A stretch of DNA of 8,815 bases, taken from the NCBI GenBank assembly GCA_009843625.1, contig VYDD01000070.1, forward strand, positions 1 through 8,815. Direction: 5' to 3'. Below are positions 7,084-8,815 of this stretch, piece by piece; the first letter of the stretch is position 1; each line of letters begins with the position of its first letter. The notes beneath the pieces were generated by a model. It was not told where the DNA came from. It worked only from the letters and a program-made list of their open reading frames with translations, and searched no databases. Both the position numbers and the translations under genes were made by a program. The stretch is from Gammaproteobacteria bacterium. GTDB taxonomy: Bacteria > Gemmatimonadota > Gemmatimonadetes > Longimicrobiales > Gaopeijiaceae.

Positions 7084-7089
7084 CCTCCC
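7084..7089 (-). promoter_or_regulatory. Ribosome binding site deciding the Cache-autotransporter start
   Basis: GGGAGG on the minus strand lies five bases before the ATG at 7078, directly ahead of the signal peptide. The upstream in-frame ATG at 7135 has no such site. Confidence 0.7.
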
Positions 7090-7117
7090 GTACCGGAGGA
7101 ACACGAAACGGGCGTTT

Positions 7118-7148
7118 GCGACAAAAGTATGCCATAATGGCGACAAAA
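7118..7148. repeat. 9-bp direct repeat at 22-bp period around a palindrome
   Basis: GCGACAAAA occurs at 7118-7126 and again at 7140-7148 on the plus strand. Between and touching them is GCCAT-A-ATGGC (7131-7141), a perfect 5-bp inverted repeat. The 22-bp period is close to two helical turns, which would place both copies on one face of the DNA. The array lies 40-70 bases upstream of the Cache-autotransporter start and overlaps its likely promoter. Confidence 0.5.
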
Positions 7149-7154
7149 CAGCAA
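7126..7154 (-). promoter_or_regulatory. Candidate promoter of the Cache-autotransporter gene
   Basis: On the minus strand TTGCTG (7154-7149) and CATACT (7131-7126) are 17 bp apart, with an A/T-rich stretch just upstream (AAATTTTA). This is the most A/T-rich spot in the vicinity. It would give a leader of about 40 bases that holds the GGGAGG ribosome site. The hexamers match sigma-70 consensus only partly (3/6 and 4/6). Confidence 0.35.
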
Positions 7155-7159
7155 TAAAA

Positions 7160-7345
7160 TTTGCCCCAATACGCGGTGCGCTACGCCTTAAGAACGGAGT
7201 GCGCTACGGCGTCAAGCGATGCGGAAGCGGCGATCCTGCACTGGATCCGCCGGGCGTGACGCGGCTTGCAGGCGCCGCATCAGGATGCGGGGCATGACGG
7301 ATTGGATGGGTTGTATCCGACGGTGCGCCGGCACTTCCGTCCACC
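7160..7345. other. Gene-free stretch between the autotransporter and nfuA
   Basis: No credible gene is present between the autotransporter start and the nfuA stop, 267 bp apart. Besides the promoter elements at its left end, the stretch holds a 10-bp direct repeat, GTGCGCTACG (7176-7185 and 7199-7208, period 23). It also holds an imperfect hairpin at 7229-7251 (GGCGATCC/GGATCCGCC) and the stem-loop annotated at 7275-7290. Confidence 0.5.
7275..7290 (-). terminator. Stem-loop downstream of nfuA, possible terminator
   Basis: CCGCATC-AG-GATGCGG is a perfect 7-bp inverted repeat, best drawn as a 6-bp stem with a 4-base loop. It lies 55 bases past the nfuA stop. There is no T-run after it on the minus strand, so termination is inferred from its position. 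A further GATGCGG at 7219-7225 could pair with the left arm instead. Confidence 0.35.
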
Positions 7346-7927
7346 CTAACTGAAGAACGGGTTCTCGCCTGCCTGGTGGTCCGTGACGTCGTGGATCGCC
7401 GTGACCTCGGGAACGGACTGATGGATCATCCGTTCCACGCCCTGACGCAGCGTCAGGCGCGACATCGCGCATCCCTGGCACCCGCCCATCATCTCCAGAT
7501 AGATCTCGGTGTCCTGAACGTCCACAAGCCGGATCTCGCCGCCATGGGCCGCGATGGAAGGATTCACCTGGCTGTTCAGAAGGTCGGTGACGCGCTCGGC
7601 GATCGGGCCCGTGGGCGCCCCGGCGCCCCGGCCGTCGGTCTCAGGCACGGTCTTCACCTCGAAACCGCTCTGGTTCAGTTCGTCGATGAAGTCGACCGTG
7701 GCGCCCTTCAGCCGGGGGGCGCTGGTGCTGTCGACGAACACCGTGAACCCGCCTCCGTCCACCGTGACATCGTCGTCGCCGAGGTCGGCGCTGCCCACCA
7801 ATGTCAGCTCGAAACTGGGCGCGACGGGACTTCCGTCCATCTTCACCCGCAACGCCTGCTCTCCGTCGGGCTCGTCTCCCATGAAGGAGAGCACCATTTC
7901 GCGGGCTTTGTCCGTGAAGGTCAACAT
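7346..7927 (-). CDS. nfuA: Fe-S biogenesis protein NfuA
   Basis: The 193-residue protein, against 191 in E. coli, has the two-domain NfuA plan. Residues 1-95 are an A-type (IscA/HesB-like) fold that lacks the cluster cysteines, as in E. coli NfuA. Residues 110-193 are a NifU C-terminal domain with GGCQGCAMS. C150 and C153 form the CxxC that holds a 4Fe-4S cluster bridged between two subunits. LNSQVNPSIAAHGG precedes it, and the ending TDHQAGENPFFS parallels the family's EHQRGEHSYY. NfuA carries assembled clusters to apo-enzymes in the cytoplasm, especially under oxidative or iron stress. The start at 7927 matches the family N-terminus. An in-frame ATG at 7939 is possible, and the frame stays open to 8194 without family resemblance. 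Ribosome sites are weak for both starts. Confidence 0.92.
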   Translation of the reverse strand: MLTFTDKAREMVLSFMGDEPDGEQALRVKMDGSPVAPSFELTLVGSADLGDDDVTVDGGGFTVFVDSTSAPRLKGATVDFIDELNQSGFEVKTVPETDGRGAGAPTGPIAERVTDLLNSQVNPSIAAHGGEIRLVDVQDTEIYLEMMGGCQGCAMSRLTLRQGVERMIHQSVPEVTAIHDVTDHQAGENPFFS

Positions 7928-7939
7928 CGTATTCGGCAT

Positions 7940-8217
7940 CCTTGCGTGCAGGGCCTTGCGGCTCCGTGTTCCCCCGAGGGTGAGACCGACCGCGCATCCG
8001 GAGGAGACCCGCGCGGGTCCGACGTGTTCCGGCATCCTGCGGCCAACTCCGAAATATGGCCCGGGCTCCGGTGGAAGCAACAGTCCCTTCGGTTGCTGCC
8101 CCGCCGCGCCTTGCCGATATTCCGGCCCGAACCCGCTGGCGGCTTTCCGGCGGATCGTCCGACGTCGGCGGCGTGAACGTCTCTCATACAGCATGATACA
8201 ACAGGGTACAAACTGCT
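7940..8217. other. Divergent intergenic region between nfuA and glyS
   Basis: The gap of about 278 bp contains no supported gene. Near its right end, minus-strand TTGTAC (8211-8206) and TATGAG (8188-8183) are 17 bp apart and could drive nfuA with a leader of roughly 250 bases. Within that leader, inverted repeats pair 8049-8057 with 8117-8125 (nine pairs including one G-U in minus-strand RNA). They enclose AGCAAC/GTTGCT (8076-8081 with 8092-8097). A distinct glyS promoter was not found. Confidence 0.4.
8183..8211 (-). promoter_or_regulatory. Weak candidate promoter for nfuA
   Basis: On the minus strand TTGTAC and TATGAG are separated by 17 bp in the only A/T-richer part of this gap. The hexamers match consensus at three and four of six positions. 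The long leader this implies makes the call tentative. Confidence 0.25.
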
Positions 8218-8815
8218 ATGTCTCAACTGGATAGCATGGACAAGCTCGTCTCGCTGACCAAGCGTCGCGGGTACGTCTTCCAGTCCTCAGAGATCTACGG
8301 CGGCACCGGATCGGTGTGGGACTACGGTCCGCTGGGCATCGAACTGAAGCGCAACATCAAGGAGGCCTGGTGGAGCGCGATGGTGCACCAGCGCGACGAC
8401 GTCGAGGGGATCGAGGCGGCCATCCTCATGCATCCGCGGGTTTGGGAGGCGTCCGGGCACGTGGACGGCTTCACCGATCCGCTGGTCGAGTGCAAGGTGT
8501 GCAAGAAGCGCTTTCGCGCCGACGAGCTGGAGGGTGAGCGCTGCGGCCGGAAGCCGAGCAAGGCGCCGGGCGCCTTCAAGGCCTGCGAGCTCGGCGAGCC
8601 CAGGCTGTTCAACCTCATGTTCAAGACCTTCATGGGACCGGTGGAGGAGGCCGCGGCCACCGTCTACCTGCGTCCCGAGACGGCGCAGGGGTCCTACGTC
8701 AACTTCCTCAACGTGCAGACCACCGCGCGCCAGAAGGTCCCCTTCGGCGTGGCCCAGATCGGCAAGGCGTTCCGCAACGAGATCACGCCCGGGAACTTCA
8801 TCTTCCGCACCCGCG
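8218..8815 (+). CDS. glyS: Glycyl-tRNA synthetase, single-chain type, N-terminal fragment
   Basis: The frame runs from an ATG at 8218 off the right edge, giving 199 codons plus one base. The enzyme charges tRNA-Gly with glycine in the cytoplasm. It is the homodimeric class II form found in Thermus, mycobacteria and eukaryotes, not the alpha2-beta2 GlyQ/GlyS form. Visible landmarks are LTKRRGYVFQSSEIYGG, the class II motif 1 region WDYGPLGIELKRNIKEAWW (34-52), LRPETAQGSYVNF (151-163) and the motif 2 start FRNEITPGNFIFRTR (185-199). The zinc-binding insertion is irregular: C92-x-x-C95 is intact, but the partner cysteines are C109 and C123, not a CxxC. A second ATG at 8236 is an alternative start. 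The Shine-Dalgarno is weak (AGGG, 11 bases upstream of 8218). Confidence 0.93.
   Translation, partial: MSQLDSMDKLVSLTKRRGYVFQSSEIYGGTGSVWDYGPLGIELKRNIKEAWWSAMVHQRDDVEGIEAAILMHPRVWEASGHVDGFTDPLVECKVCKKRFRADELEGERCGRKPSKAPGAFKACELGEPRLFNLMFKTFMGPVEEAAATVYLRPETAQGSYVNFLNVQTTARQKVPFGVAQIGKAFRNEITPGNFIFRTR

Noticed and set aside
7079..7135. Upstream ATG start for the Cache-autotransporter
   Set aside because: It would add 19 charged residues before a good signal peptide and lies on the candidate promoter. The ATG at 7078 has a GGGAGG site.
7376..8176. Open frame of 266 codons on the plus strand over nfuA
   Set aside because: It is antisense to nfuA with no recognisable domain.
7928..8194. N-terminal extension of NfuA by about 89 codons
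   Set aside because: The extra residues are Arg/Pro/Gly-rich and have no counterpart in NfuA. The conserved domain starts exactly at the ATG at 7927, giving the normal family length.
1..8815. CRISPR array, tRNA, rRNA, insertion sequence or phage genes
   Set aside because: No regularly spaced repeats, cloverleaf-like sequence, transposase motif or terminal inverted repeats were seen on either strand.

Overview
This is a high-GC bacterial window carrying eight genes on both strands, six complete and one cut at each edge. Several family types point to a Gemmatimonadota-like heterotroph. These are a carboxypeptidase-regulatory-like secreted protein of the kind common in that phylum, a DUF5715-type lipoprotein, a single-chain glycyl-tRNA synthetase, and an autotransporter whose barrel has a style frequent in Gemmatimonadota. 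This taxonomic guess rests on recalled family resemblance, not on a search. Starts were chosen from Shine-Dalgarno matches and family N-termini, so several genes begin inside a longer open frame.

Layout from left to right: (1) the N-terminus of a PQQ-dependent dehydrogenase lipoprotein (-), cut by the left edge; (2) an exported protein with a carboxypeptidase-regulatory-like beta-sandwich (-); (3) diverging from it, a lipoprotein with an M15-like zinc peptidase core, DUF5715 type (+); (4) converging on that, a lipoprotein acetamidase/formamidase (-); (5) diverging from the amidase, an Sfp-type 4'-phosphopantetheinyl transferase (+); (6) converging on that, an 829-residue protein with two tandem Cache domains fused to a C-terminal autotransporter beta-barrel (-); (7) NfuA, an Fe-S cluster carrier (-); (8) diverging from nfuA, the N-terminal third or so of glycyl-tRNA synthetase (+), cut by the right edge.

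Five of the eight genes encode exported proteins: three lipoproteins, one secreted beta-sandwich protein and one outer-membrane autotransporter. The other three are cytoplasmic housekeeping functions: carrier-protein activation, Fe-S delivery and translation. Most neighbours are divergent or convergent, so only genes 1 and 2 look like a possible operon. The most unusual object is the Cache-Cache-autotransporter. Cache domains normally sit in the periplasmic part of transmembrane receptors that signal inward. Here they form the whole passenger of a type V secretion barrel, with no cytoplasmic output domain. Its promoter region carries a 9-bp direct repeat at 22-bp spacing around a small palindrome, and part of it recurs upstream of the amidase gene. 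No tRNA, rRNA, CRISPR array, insertion sequence or prophage gene was seen.
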